A stretch of 53,094 nt of DNA from the NCBI GenBank assembly GCA_934539245.1, contig CAKTCK010000013.1, positions 1-53,094 of the forward strand. Reading direction: 5' to 3'. The notes under the pieces were generated by a model. The model did no database searches. It had not been told where the DNA came from and saw only the letters and a list, made by a program, of their open reading frames with translations. The position numbers were made by a program, and so were the translations under genes. The DNA comes from an uncultured Faecalibacterium sp. (GTDB lineage Bacteria > Bacillota > Clostridia > Oscillospirales > Ruminococcaceae). Of the stretch, positions 9,786 through 19,083 are shown in pieces. Position 1 is the stretch's first letter; each line of letters starts with the position of its first letter.

Positions 9786-10816
9786 AGGTCGATCACCCGG
9801 AAGGCGGCGGCGCGGATCAGGCGGTTGTACACTGCCATGGACAGGCCGTCCTTCTGCGGGCAGCGGGCGTAGACCACGCCGTCGCCCTGCTCATCCAGCG
9901 CCCGCAGAGAGCGGAAGATGTGCTTTGCCTGATCGGCACCGTCCCCCTCGCGGCCGTACTCCACGCAGGGCACATCCAGCTTTGCGCTTTCGCCGGTAAA
10001 GCACAGGCAGCTGGGATTCTCATTTTTATGGGCGTCCACATAGGCCTTGAACTGCTCAAAGGTGCCGTTGAGCAGGGTCACATCCGCCTTGGGGGCGTAG
10101 TGCTTATACTTCATGCCCGGGCTGCGCACCACGGCACCCTCCGGCAGCTTTTCCAGAATGGCCTTGGACACCTCTACTTCTTCACCAAGGGCGCGCTCCA
10201 AGTCCTCCAGCGTGATGTGACCGGGGCGGAACAGGGTGGGCTTCTCCCCCACCACCGACACCACGGTGCTCTCCACGCCCACATCGCACTCGCCGCCGTC
10301 CAAGATCAGCGGCAGGCGGCCGTCCATATCGGTGAACACATCCTGCGCGTTGGTGGGGCTGGGCTTGCCGGAAAGGTTGGCGCTGGGGGCGGCAAAGGCG
10401 CAGCCGCTCTGCTGGATGACCGCACGCGCTACCGGGTGGCTGGGCATACGGATGCCCACGGTATCCAGCCCGGCGCAGCACTCATCGGCCACCTCCGACC
10501 CGCGCGGCATGATGATGGTCAGCGGCCCGGGGCAAAAGGCTGCCATCAGCAGCTGGGCACGCTCCGGCACCTCGCTGACAAGACCCGGCAGCATCTCCGG
10601 CCCGGTGACGTGGACGATGAGGGGGTTATCCTGCGGGCGTCCCTTGGCTACAAAGATATTGCGCACCGCCGCACCGTTGCGGGCATCGGCGGCAATGCCG
10701 TAGACCGTCTCGGTGGGCAGGGCTACAAGCTGTCCCTGCCGCAGCAGCTGTGCGGCTTCGGCTACGCCTGCTTCATCGGCAGGCAAAACTCTGGTTTTGA
10801 TTTCCATACGAATCAT
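9782..10816 (-). CDS. L-threonylcarbamoyladenylate synthase (Sua5/YwlC type)
   Basis: Makes threonylcarbamoyl-AMP, the donor for t6A37 in ANN-decoding tRNAs. The YrdC domain occupies the first ~205 residues (ALPTETVYGIAADA, KGRPQDNPLIVH, CPGPLTIIMPRG, SANLSGKPSPT). A linker with SPGMKYKHYAP leads to the ~120-residue Sua5 domain, so this is the long Sua5 rather than short TsaC. ATG 10816 or ATG 10807 both follow a weak AGAAAGAA site; an open extension to 10951 lacks a site and runs towards prfA. Placed after prfA, as in many Firmicutes. Overlaps coaE by four bases. Confidence 0.94.
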   Translation of the reverse strand: MIRMEIKTRVLPADEAGVAEAAQLLRQGQLVALPTETVYGIAADARNGAAVRNIFVAKGRPQDNPLIVHVTGPEMLPGLVSEVPERAQLLMAAFCPGPLTIIMPRGSEVADECCAGLDTVGIRMPSHPVARAVIQQSGCAFAAPSANLSGKPSPTNAQDVFTDMDGRLPLILDGGECDVGVESTVVSVVGEKPTLFRPGHITLEDLERALGEEVEVSKAILEKLPEGAVVRSPGMKYKHYAPKADVTLLNGTFEQFKAYVDAHKNENPSCLCFTGESAKLDVPCVEYGREGDGADQAKHIFRSLRALDEQGDGVVYARCPQKDGLSMAVYNRLIRAAAFRVIDL

Positions 10817-10886
10817 CGTTCTTTCTATCTGTAAAGTATATTTGCTTGGCAGTCGTTTCGGTGGTTTTGCACCCGAAAAGCGGAGA

Positions 10887-11972
<1,086 letters not shown>

Positions 11973-12022
11973 CCTTGCAGTTCTCCTTACAAATTCGTTC
12001 CGGTTCGGGTGCGTTGGCTGCG

Positions 12023-12214
12023 CTACTGCGCAGCGCCGGGCTTTACCACCTTTTTGATGTTCTTTTCAATTTTGGCGCGGGGCAACATGACCTCGCGTCC
12101 GCAGCCGGTGCAGCGGATCTTAAAATCCATGCCCACCCGCAGCACCTCGAAGCTGGATGCCCCGCAGGGGTGCTTTTTGCGGGTGAGGATGGTATCTCCC
12201 ACAGCGATGTCCAT
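12023..12214 (-). CDS. DUF951 family small protein
   Basis: 63 residues of unknown function: MDIAVGDTILTRKKHPCG, a DFKIRCTGCGREVML zinc-binding-like CxxC segment, then a basic tail. The fold is expected to be a small beta-barrel with nucleic acid binding potential; that is inference from the family. In Firmicutes it is often next to ribosome- or translation-related genes, and here it starts the prfA operon. The ribosome binding site GGGAGAGG fixes ATG 12214. Its promoter is recognisable at 12311-12339. Confidence 0.9.
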   Translation of the reverse strand: MDIAVGDTILTRKKHPCGASSFEVLRVGMDFKIRCTGCGREVMLPRAKIEKNIKKVVKPGAAQ

Positions 12215-12310
12215 ATTTATCCGACCTCTCCCTTCTTTTCTGCCGCGCAATCGCCCGGCAGAGCCAGTGTGTGCCGCCGCCCGCCCAGCGGGTGCTGCGC
12301 ATACAGATAT

Positions 12311-12339
12311 AGTATAATGCAAAGCCGCACAAAATGCAA
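12311..12339 (-). promoter_or_regulatory. sigma-A type promoter for the DUF951-prfA operon
   Basis: Minus strand TTGCAT, 17-base spacer, TATACT, about 100 bases upstream of the DUF951 start. The same stretch read on the plus strand also gives TATAAT (from 12313), so a divergent promoter for the S1-domain gene may overlap. Confidence 0.6.
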
Positions 12340-12415
12340 ATATCTGCGCACACTGCTGCATATCGTTGTAGCATCGCACAGAGACCCAAAAACCATATAG
12401 AAAGAGGAATGAAAC

Positions 12416-13351
12416 ATGATGCAAGCTTATCGTACCGAAAACAGTTATCGTTCTGCCGCCCGCCTTTCCCCTGCCGAGCTGCGGGCTGCCATGGCCAGCG
12501 GCGAAATTTTACAGGCCACCGCCCTTGCCTTTGACACCCGGCGGCAGCTGCGGTTTGAGCTGGGCGGTGTAAAGGCGGTGATGCCCTTTGCCCAGTGCGC
12601 AGACGGTGCCGAGACGGGCGCCGTGCGGGATATTGCGGTGCTGACCCGGGTGGGACGCCCCACCTGTTTTGTCATCGAAGGACTGGATACGGACGAGGAC
12701 GGCGCACCCTGCTACCGGCTTTCCCGCGCCGAGGCGCAGCGGCTGTGCAAGGCGGAGTATCTGGACACGCTCTCGCCCGGGGATATCCTGCCCTGTACCG
12801 TGACCCACATCGAGCCGTTCGGTGCGTTTTGTGACGTAGGCTGCGGCATCAGCGCCCTGCTGCCCATCGACTGTATGTCGGTAAGCCGCATCTCCTCCCC
12901 TGCCGACCGGGTCAGCGTAGGGCAGCAGATTCTGTGTGCCATCAAGAACCGGGACGCGCAGGGGCGCTTTGTGCTGACCATCCGGGAGCTGCTAGGCACA
13001 TGGGCGGAGAACGCTGCCCGGTTCACCGTGGGCGAAACGGTGGTGGGCATTGTGCGCAGCGTGGAGGAATACGGCACCTTTGTGGAGATCGCACCGAACC
13101 TTGCCGGCCTTGCGGAAAGCTGCACCGGTCTTGCGCCCGGGCAGGCGGTAAGCGTCTACATCAAAAATATTCTGCCGGAGAAGATGAAGATCAAGCTGGT
13201 CATTGTGAACCACGCCCTGAGCCAGCCCCACCGGTTTGAACTGCGGTACTTTATCACCGAGGGGCATCTGGACCGGTGGGTGTACTCCACACCGGAATGT
13301 CCCAAGCGCATTGAGACAGATTTTGCCGTTGCGGCTTGCAATCCGGGCTGA
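12416..13351 (+). CDS. S1 RNA-binding domain protein
   Basis: 311 residues of unknown exact role. Two S1-type OB folds are visible: about 120-190 (SPGDILPCTVTHIEPFGAFC with the following DVGCGISALLP) and about 195-265 (VGETVVGIVRSVEEYGTFVE, then IAPNLAGLAE). The N-terminal ~110 residues look like a further degenerate beta domain. The protein resembles the 30S S1-like proteins of Clostridia and probably binds mRNA or ribosomes. GAGGAATGAAAC precedes ATG 12416 (ATG 12419 also possible). It is 108 bases before the DUF4364 gene and probably shares its transcript. Confidence 0.82.
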   Translation: MMQAYRTENSYRSAARLSPAELRAAMASGEILQATALAFDTRRQLRFELGGVKAVMPFAQCADGAETGAVRDIAVLTRVGRPTCFVIEGLDTDEDGAPCYRLSRAEAQRLCKAEYLDTLSPGDILPCTVTHIEPFGAFCDVGCGISALLPIDCMSVSRISSPADRVSVGQQILCAIKNRDAQGRFVLTIRELLGTWAENAARFTVGETVVGIVRSVEEYGTFVEIAPNLAGLAESCTGLAPGQAVSVYIKNILPEKMKIKLVIVNHALSQPHRFELRYFITEGHLDRWVYSTPECPKRIETDFAVAACNPG

Positions 13352-13459
13352 AAGCCTTTATACTAATAGAAAGAGTTTTTGTCTGCCCGCTGCCCGCCCT
13401 TTCCGCAGCGGCACAGGCCTTTGATACCATGTGAAAGCGCAAGGGGGATGTAAGGAACG

Positions 13460-14011
13460 ATGAGCGCCAATGATGCTTTTACCGCCGGTGTCCGTCCCGG
13501 CGGCCTGACCAGCAGCACCGAGATCCGGCTGCTGCTGTGCTATCTGGTGAAAAACGCCGGTCCCATTGCCCGGCAGGAGATCGAGAACGCCCTGATGGAG
13601 GAAGCCCTTGTCAACTATTTTGAGATCGGCTCCTGTCTGGACGATATCACAAAACAGGAACTGGTCACTCTGACCGGTGACAGCTACACCATTACCGACA
13701 AAGGCCGCAAGGTAGCGCAGGAGCTTGCCTACGATCTGCCCCGCACCGTGCGGGAGCGGGCAGTCGCTGCCGTGCTGCGCTGCCAGACATGGGCCCGTAA
13801 GGAGGCCAAGTACAGCGCCCGCATCACCGAAAAGGCCGATGGTCACTGCACCGTGCGCTGCACCGTAAAGGGGCTGGACAGCGAGCTGTTCTGTCTGGAA
13901 CTGGGTGCGCCCGACCGGCTGAGCGCCGAGCTGGTGAAGAAGCAGTTCATCCTGAAGGGCAACGAGATCTATCAGCTGCTGATCAACAAGCTGACCGAGG
14001 AAGAAAAGTAA
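13460..14011 (+). CDS. DUF4364 family protein
   Basis: 183 residues. The N-terminal ~90 look like a winged helix (STEIRLLLCYLVKNAGPIAR and a following QEIENALME helix, then YTITDKGRKVAQEL wing), so DNA binding is plausible. The C-terminal half is a beta-rich domain of unknown ligand. The family is conserved across Clostridia with no established function. GGGGGATGTAAGGA precedes ATG 13460. A strong terminator follows. Confidence 0.87.
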   Translation: MSANDAFTAGVRPGGLTSSTEIRLLLCYLVKNAGPIARQEIENALMEEALVNYFEIGSCLDDITKQELVTLTGDSYTITDKGRKVAQELAYDLPRTVRERAVAAVLRCQTWARKEAKYSARITEKADGHCTVRCTVKGLDSELFCLELGAPDRLSAELVKKQFILKGNEIYQLLINKLTEEEK

Positions 14012-14021
14012 GACAGAACAA

Positions 14022-14066
14022 TCCCCGCCCGCCGTAAGCAGAACTTACGGCGGGCGGGGATTTTTT
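14022..14066 (+). terminator. strong intrinsic terminator after the DUF4364 gene
   Basis: CCCCGCCCGCCGTAAG pairs perfectly with CTTACGGCGGGCGGGG, followed by six T. It separates this unit from the convergent spoIVA. Confidence 0.92.
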
Positions 14067-14076
14067 CAGATACACC

Positions 14077-15570
14077 CTAGATCAGGATACAGATCAGCCC
14101 GGTGCAGCCCTCGTTGATGACCCGCTCTAGCGTTTCCTGCAAGCGGGTGCGGGCTTCCTGCGGGATGTGGAGCAGTTTGTTCTGCAAACCATCGTTCACC
14201 AGTTCGTGCAGACTTTTGCCGAAAATGTTGGACTCCCACAGCTGCACCGGGTCGTCTGCAAAATCGGCCAGCAGGCTCTGCACCAGATCCTCGCTCTGCT
14301 TCTCGGTGCCCACGATGGGGCTTAGTTCGGTGTGGATGGTGGCTTTCATCATCTGGATGGAGGGCGCACATGCTTGCAGCCGGACGCCGCAGCGCCCGTC
14401 CTGATGCACGATCTCCGGCGGTTCCAGATGCAGCTCGTCGATGGAAGGCATCACGATGCCGTAGCCGGTAGCTTCCACCTGCTCCAAGGCGCTGCGCACC
14501 TTCTCGTAGGCACGCTTTGCCCGGGCAAGCTCCATGATGCAGGGCATCAGCCCGGCTTCGTCCCCGATGTCCAGCCCGGTCTGCTCGCTGAGCACCTGAT
14601 AAAAGATCTCCGGCTTCAGCTCCACACTTACCCGCACACTGCCGGCGGCAAGGTCTGCCCCCGCCACCGCCGAGCGCTGCACGGCATCGCATTCCAGCGC
14701 AGGGGCGTCTGTTCCAGTGGGCAGATCCTTCATGCGGGACACCCGCTCGGCCAGCTGCATGGCGGCTGCATACACCTGCGTTTGCAGCCAGTGCCCGGGC
14801 TCCAGCATCGTCACCCAGCGGGGCAGGGCAAAATCCAGCTCCTGCACCGGGAACTCGTACAGTACCCGCCGCAGAATCTCCCCCAGCATGGCGGCATCCA
14901 AGTCCACACAGCTTACCGGCAGCACGGTGCGGCGGTAGTCCCGTGCCATGCCCTCAGCCAGCTGCCGGGTCTCCGGTGCGTCCGGGTGGGTGCTGTTGAG
15001 CAGAATGATATAGGGTTTGCCCAGTGCTTCCAGCTCCGTGATGACCCGCCGTTCCGCCTCTGCGTAGCCCGCCCGGGGGATATCGCTGACCGAGCCGTCC
15101 GTGGTGACCACCACCCCGATGGTGGAGTGCTCGCAGATCACCTTGCGGGTACCGGTCTCTGCAGCAAGGTCAAAGGGCACCTCCTGCTCGAACCACGGAC
15201 TTTTGACCATACGGGGCTTTGCATCCTCCTCGTGCCCCATGGCACCCTCCACCATGTAGCCCACGCAGTCGATCAGCCGCACCCGGCACGCCCCGCCGCC
15301 CTCCAGCTGCAAGGGCACGGCGGTCTCCGGGATGAACTTGGGCTCGGTGGTCATGATGGTGCGCCCCGCTGCCGACTGCGGCAGCTCGTCCCGGGCACGT
15401 TCCCGGGCGGCGGCAGAGCCGCTCATGGCGGGCAGCACCAGCTGCTCCATGAACCGCTTGATAAAGGTGGATTTGCCGCTGCGCACCGGGCCCACCACAC
15501 CGATGTAGATATCCCCGCCGGTGCGTGCGCCGATCTCACGACAGATGCTGTTCTGTTCCTGTTTCTCCAA
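14077..15570 (-). CDS. spoIVA: stage IV sporulation protein A (spore coat morphogenetic ATPase)
   Basis: Forms the ATP-driven basement layer of the spore coat on the outer forespore membrane. 497 residues, close to the 492 of B. subtilis. N-terminal NTPase domain: GDIYIGVVGPVRSGKSTFIK P-loop near residue 20, the Sw2-like RLIDCVGYMVEGAMGHEED, and VVVTTDGSVSDIPR. The middle and C-terminal domains complete the protein, ending in GLICILI, similar to the conserved C-terminus. The TTG start at 15570 follows AAGGGGAG at 7-base spacing; the frame is open further upstream without a site. A sigma-E-like promoter is seen at 15633-15661. Only weak similarity would be needed for this call because the motifs are diagnostic. 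Confidence 0.96.
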   Translation of the reverse strand: MEKQEQNSICREIGARTGGDIYIGVVGPVRSGKSTFIKRFMEQLVLPAMSGSAAARERARDELPQSAAGRTIMTTEPKFIPETAVPLQLEGGGACRVRLIDCVGYMVEGAMGHEEDAKPRMVKSPWFEQEVPFDLAAETGTRKVICEHSTIGVVVTTDGSVSDIPRAGYAEAERRVITELEALGKPYIILLNSTHPDAPETRQLAEGMARDYRRTVLPVSCVDLDAAMLGEILRRVLYEFPVQELDFALPRWVTMLEPGHWLQTQVYAAAMQLAERVSRMKDLPTGTDAPALECDAVQRSAVAGADLAAGSVRVSVELKPEIFYQVLSEQTGLDIGDEAGLMPCIMELARAKRAYEKVRSALEQVEATGYGIVMPSIDELHLEPPEIVHQDGRCGVRLQACAPSIQMMKATIHTELSPIVGTEKQSEDLVQSLLADFADDPVQLWESNIFGKSLHELVNDGLQNKLLHIPQEARTRLQETLERVINEGCTGLICILI

Positions 15571-15632
15571 AGTCCTTCTCCCCTTCCTGTTGCGCTGCGC
15601 ACCGCGCCCGTAGGGGTGGGTGTGCTCGTTGT

Positions 15633-15661
15633 ATCGTATGAAAAGGGAGCGCTTATTATGC
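15633..15661 (-). promoter_or_regulatory. candidate sigma-E (mother-cell) promoter of spoIVA
   Basis: Minus strand GCATAAT, about 14 bases, CATACGAT, close to the sigma-E consensus (GKMATATT, 14, CATACAMT). It lies about 60 bases before the TTG start. spoIVA is a sigma-E gene in B. subtilis, so the match is biologically consistent; it has not been tested here. Confidence 0.6.
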
Positions 15662-15685
15662 CGGGACGATACAGCAGTCCTTTTT

Positions 15686-16432
15686 TCACAGGGCCACATC
15701 CAGTGCCATCATCAGCGCAAAGCCCAGCACGATGCTGATGACACCGGCCACTTCATCCGGTTCCACCGCCTCAGGGATCATCTCCTGTGCGGTCACACAC
15801 ACCATACAGCCCGCTGCTGCGCTCATAAGCCACGGCAGCGCCGCACCTACCCACTCGGCCAGTACAAAGGCCAGCACCGCGCCCAAAGGCTCCACCAGCC
15901 CGGAGGCCGCACCGGCGGCAAAGGACTGCCCCCGGGTACGCCCGCTCTGGGTCAGCGGTAGACTGACCGCCGCGCCCTCCGGGATATTCTGCAAGCCGAT
16001 GCCTAGGCTCAGCGCCAGTGCCCCGCTTACAGCATCCGCGTCCCCGTGCAGCGCCAGCGCCGCAGCCAGCCCCACCACCATGCCCTCCGGCAGGTTGTGC
16101 AAGGTGACCGCCAGCACCATGCGCCCGCAATGCCCGGGACCGCCCGCCAGCAGCTGCCCGGCGGCATCCTCCAGCCGCAAAAGCCCCACAGCGCCTAAAA
16201 TAAGCCCCAGCGCCGGGGGCACCCATGCCGCCCTGCCCTGCGACCGTGCAATGGCCGGCAGCAACAGGCTCCACACGCTGGCCGCCAGCATGATGCCCGC
16301 CGCCATTCCGCACAAGATGCGCCGGGTAGCCGGTCTTGCCTGCCTGCGCAGCAAAAACACCCCTGCTGCTCCCAGTGCGGTACACGCCGCCGGGAACAGC
16401 CAGATTCCAAGTGTGAAAACGATTCGGTTCAA
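15686..16432 (-). CDS. ZIP-family divalent metal transporter
   Basis: Inner-membrane carrier for zinc or related metals. About 248 residues and roughly eight membrane helices. The two metal-binding helices are plain: HNLPEG (TLHNLPEGMVVGLA) and QNIPEG (GIGLQNIPEGAAVSLP). This pattern, with the short histidine-poor loops, fits the GufA-like bacterial ZIP subgroup. Start TTG 16432 is preferred because AAAGGGGG precedes it by eight bases; an in-frame start at 16465 would place that site inside the gene. Separate from spoIVA by 115 bases. Confidence 0.92.
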   Translation of the reverse strand: MNRIVFTLGIWLFPAACTALGAAGVFLLRRQARPATRRILCGMAAGIMLAASVWSLLLPAIARSQGRAAWVPPALGLILGAVGLLRLEDAAGQLLAGGPGHCGRMVLAVTLHNLPEGMVVGLAAALALHGDADAVSGALALSLGIGLQNIPEGAAVSLPLTQSGRTRGQSFAAGAASGLVEPLGAVLAFVLAEWVGAALPWLMSAAAGCMVCVTAQEMIPEAVEPDEVAGVISIVLGFALMMALDVAL

Positions 16433-16485
16433 GCCGCATTCCCCCTTTGCCCGTTGTATGCGCAAGCGGGCAGAAAGGTGCGGAC

Positions 16486-16650
16486 TTAGAAATCGTCCTC
16501 TCTGCTATCGCAGCTGTCTGCATCGCAGTCTGCGTCATCGGACGAAAAGCTGTCGGTGCTGTCCGTGCTGAAATTGCGCTCGAATGCGGTCATGTACTGG
16601 GCATAGCCCTCATCGCCGGTGCCAAAGTAGCCAAAATCAAAGTCTTTCAT
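16486..16650 (-). CDS. small acidic protein of unknown function
   Basis: 54 residues, starting MKDFDFGYFGTGDEGYAQYM and ending in a Ser/Asp/Cys-rich tail (SSDDADCDADSCDSREDDF). It is strongly acidic and has no membrane segment. ATG 16650 is well supported by GGAGGAAACTACA. Located 53 bases before the ZIP transporter on the same strand, so it may be co-transcribed; the Asp/Cys tail could bind metal, which would suit that neighbour, but this is a guess. Confidence 0.7.
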   Translation of the reverse strand: MKDFDFGYFGTGDEGYAQYMTAFERNFSTDSTDSFSSDDADCDADSCDSREDDF

Positions 16651-17014
16651 TGTAGTTTCCTCCATAAATGTCTTGTCGTTCAAGCCCTCCGGGGAATGTT
16701 CCTCCCTTGTTGTGCCTCTATTATCCACATTTGCAGTACAATAAAAAGGATTTTATGAGTGTTTTTCAATTTTTTCTGTTTTTGTGCTTCTCACCCGACG
16801 GTATAGACTCTATGCTGAGCTTTATTTTTGCCAAAAAGTCTTTGACTTTTGGAGAAAGTTTATGACAACTATGCAGATTCTTTACATGGATTATAACTTT
16901 CGACCAAATTCCTCTTGATTTTTTTCAAAAACAGACTAGAATATAGCATCGCAGTGAGGCGCACATGAAAGCCCGCTGCAAAACATTTACAAGAAGAACA
17001 AGGAGATCATTAAT
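16651..17014. other. intergenic region between small acidic gene and repeat lipoprotein
   Basis: 364 AT-rich bases between divergent genes. Apart from the lipoprotein promoter, it contains one clean hairpin (CCAAAAAGTC TTT GACTTTTGG, about 16831-16852) without a convincing adjacent gene start. No small coding frame with a ribosome binding site was found in it. Confidence 0.6.
16915..16942 (+). promoter_or_regulatory. sigma-A type promoter for the repeat lipoprotein
   Basis: TTGATT, 16-base spacer, TAGAAT, giving a leader of about 65 bases before the start codon at 17015. Confidence 0.55.
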
Positions 17015-17275
17015 ATGAAACTCAAGAATATTTGCATCGCTGTTGTCGCTTTGGCTCTGGCTGCTGGTATGACCGCTTGCGGTACTGCTGCCGCTGCTTC
17101 CTCCACCTCTGAGGCTGCTTCTGCAAGCACCGCCGCTGTTTCCGAGGCCGCCTCTTCTGAGGCTGCTTCCAGCGAGGCCGCTTCTTCTGAGGCTGCATCT
17201 TCCGAGGCTGCATCTTCTGAGGTCGCTTCCAGCGAGGCTGCTTCTTCTGAGGCTGCTTCCACCACTGCCGCCTAA
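17015..17275 (+). CDS. small lipoprotein built of SEAAS repeats
   Basis: 86 residues. Signal peptide MKLKNICIAVVALALAAG and lipobox GMTAC place the acylated cysteine at about residue 22. The mature part is almost only Ser, Glu and Ala: about eight tandem units of A-S-S-E-A (one with Val). Such a chain should be an extended or helical acidic spacer on the membrane surface. The repeat is also a 15-base DNA tandem repeat, so its length may vary between strains. GGAGATCATTAAT precedes the ATG. Function unknown; the signal peptide and ribosome binding site argue that it is a real gene. Confidence 0.75.
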   Translation: MKLKNICIAVVALALAAGMTACGTAAAASSTSEAASASTAAVSEAASSEAASSEAASSEAASSEAASSEVASSEAASSEAASTTAA

Positions 17276-17306
17276 GTTTAGCGCGCACAGCGTACATAAC
17301 AGGATA

Positions 17307-17350
17307 GCAGAAAGCCCGTTGCACAAAACAATGTGCAGCGGGCTTTCTGC
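17307..17350. terminator. intrinsic terminator, bidirectional
   Basis: GCAGAAAGCCCGTTGCACA pairs with TGTGCAGCGGGCTTTCTGC. It lies between the convergent lipoprotein gene and the LOG-family gene and can serve both. Confidence 0.85.
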
Positions 17351-17370
17351 ATATAATCGGACAGTTCTTT

Positions 17371-17904
17371 CTATTTTTTAAGAATTGCGCGGATCTGCGC
17401 AAGGTCGGCGGCAAAGGCGATGTTCCGCTGCCGCGCCGGGGTGGAAAGCCCCATAGCGATCATCTGTTGCAAAAGCTGGTGCAGGGGCTGGTAGTAGCCG
17501 TTCAGGTCGTAGAGGATGCAGGGCGCGTCCAGCTGCCCCAGAGACAGCTTGCTGATGACCTCGGTGATTTCCTCCAGCGTGCCAGTGCCGCCGGGAAACG
17601 CGATAAAAGCATCCCCCAGCTCGATCATTTTGGTCTTGCGGGCGGGGATGTCCTCGGTCACGATCAACTCGGTCAGTCCCTCGTGCTGCAGCTCTGCGTC
17701 CAGAAAGCACTTGGGCTCTACGCCGGTCACCCTGCCGCCTGCGGCCAGCACACTGTCGGCCAAAAGCCCCATCAGTCCGCTTTTGCTGCCGCCGTACACC
17801 AGCGCGTTGCCGCTTTCGCCGATCCAGTGCCCCAGCTGCTGCACAGCCTGCGGCAATGCAGGGTCGGTGCCAAGGTTTGCCCCCAGATACACGGTAATGT
17901 TCAT
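17371..17904 (-). CDS. LOG-family protein (TIGR00730; nucleoside 5'-monophosphate phosphoribohydrolase)
   Basis: Rossmann-fold cytoplasmic protein of 177 residues. Signatures: YLGANLG at the start, LVYGGSKSGLMG around residue 35 and PGGTGTLEEI near 105, where the Glu and the Gly-rich loop bind and hydrolyse nucleotide monophosphates. Family members release free base and ribose 5-phosphate from cytokinin-type or plain nucleotides. Last gene of the thioesterase-chromate transporter run, 22 bases after the second transporter subunit. Confidence 0.9.
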   Translation of the reverse strand: MNITVYLGANLGTDPALPQAVQQLGHWIGESGNALVYGGSKSGLMGLLADSVLAAGGRVTGVEPKCFLDAELQHEGLTELIVTEDIPARKTKMIELGDAFIAFPGGTGTLEEITEVISKLSLGQLDAPCILYDLNGYYQPLHQLLQQMIAMGLSTPARQRNIAFAADLAQIRAILKK

Positions 17905-17926
17905 TGCAGTATCCTTTCTTGCCGGG

Positions 17927-18499
17927 TCAGATGCTCCACAGCACTGCGCCCAGCACCGCAGAGAGTAAGATCATCCCGATGGGGGACGGCGCTTTCTGCG
18001 TTTTCTTTTTATAGGCAAAATGCAGGATGACCAAAAGGGCAAACACCGCCAGCGCACGCATATCCGGGGCAAAGCCGCCGGAAACGGTGGTAAAGCCCCC
18101 CAGCGTGGAAAGCCCCATGGTGCAGGCGGTAGCCAAGATCATAGCCACCACGCAGGGGCGCACCCCGGCCAGAAAGGCGTTGACCCCAGCGTACTTCATC
18201 AGGCTGTGCAGCGCCGCCGCAATGAGCAGGATGATAACAAAGGAGGGCAGCACCACCCCTACCGTTGCCGCAAAGGAGCCTGCCAGCCCCGCCTGCGAAG
18301 CGCCGATAAAGGTAGCCATGTTCACCGCCAGCGGGCCGGGGGTGGACTCTGACACCGCGATAAAACTGAGAAATTCGCTCTCGGTCAGCCAGCCGTGCCC
18401 CAGCACCGTTTCCCGCACCAGCGAGATCATGCCGTAGCCACCGCCAAAGGACACCGCACCGATGACAAGGAAGTTCCAGAACAGCTCTAGCAAGATCAT
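17927..18499 (-). CDS. chromate transporter family subunit B (short ChrA)
   Basis: 190 residues, single CHR domain with about six membrane helices: SFGGGYGMISLVRE near residue 17 and SESTPGPLAVNMATFIG near 50. Short-chain CHR proteins work as pairs of opposite topology; the partner is the gene just upstream, and the two overlap by ATGA. Substrate may be chromate or simply sulfate/anion, since many anaerobes carry the pair without chromate resistance. ATG 18499 chosen because of the overlap; the frame is open upstream. Confidence 0.9.
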   Translation of the reverse strand: MILLELFWNFLVIGAVSFGGGYGMISLVRETVLGHGWLTESEFLSFIAVSESTPGPLAVNMATFIGASQAGLAGSFAATVGVVLPSFVIILLIAAALHSLMKYAGVNAFLAGVRPCVVAMILATACTMGLSTLGGFTTVSGGFAPDMRALAVFALLVILHFAYKKKTQKAPSPIGMILLSAVLGAVLWSI

Positions 18500-19065
18500 T
18501 TTGTGCCGCCTTTCTTCCCCTGCCCTACCGCATAGGCCAGCACCCCGGCTGCGCCGCAAAGCAGGATGCAGCAGATGGAGGAAAAGTTTACCGCCAGCAC
18601 AGAGCACCCCACCATGGCCGCCAGCACCACCGCCACCACTGCCGTGTTGAAGGGGGTGCGCTGCAGGTTTTTGAGCATCTTGACCCCTGCGGATAGGATC
18701 AGGTAGATGACGCAGGCCTGTATGCCCTTAAAGGCATTGGCTACCACCGTCAGCTGCAAAAAGCGGTCGAAGAAGAGCGAAATAAGATAAATGACCCCAA
18801 AGGACGGCAGACACACCGCCAGAGTGGAGGCCGCCGCACCGGCTACACCGGCCAGCTTATAGCCGATGTAGGTGGCGCTGTTCACCGCCACAGGGCCGGG
18901 GGTGGACTCGGCAATGGCGACCATATCCAGAAACTCCTCCCGGGTGAGCCAGCGCTTTTCCTCCACAAATTCGTGCTCCAGCAGCGCCACCATGGCGTAG
19001 CCGCCGCCAAAGGTAAAGGCACCAATCTTAAAAAAGGTGCCGAACAATTCTCCGGTTTTGGACAT
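18496..19065 (-). CDS. chromate transporter family subunit A (short ChrA)
   Basis: About 189 residues with the conserved GAFTFGGGYAMVALLEHEFV and AESTPGPVAVNSATYIGYK motifs in the CHR domain. It pairs with the next gene to form a functional antiparallel dimer. ATG 19065 lies seven bases after GGAGGG; ATG 19071 would be too close to that site. Follows the acyl-ACP thioesterase by 18 bases, so the three genes look co-transcribed, though no metabolic link is evident. Confidence 0.9.
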   Translation of the reverse strand: MSKTGELFGTFFKIGAFTFGGGYAMVALLEHEFVEEKRWLTREEFLDMVAIAESTPGPVAVNSATYIGYKLAGVAGAAASTLAVCLPSFGVIYLISLFFDRFLQLTVVANAFKGIQACVIYLILSAGVKMLKNLQRTPFNTAVVAVVLAAMVGCSVLAVNFSSICCILLCGAAGVLAYAVGQGKKGGTK

Positions 19066-19083
19066 AGGCATCCCTCCATGTTT

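Noticed and set aside
17130..17270. Tandem repeats considered as a CRISPR-like array
   Set aside because: 15-base in-frame repeats encoding SEAAS units in a lipoprotein; no spacers.
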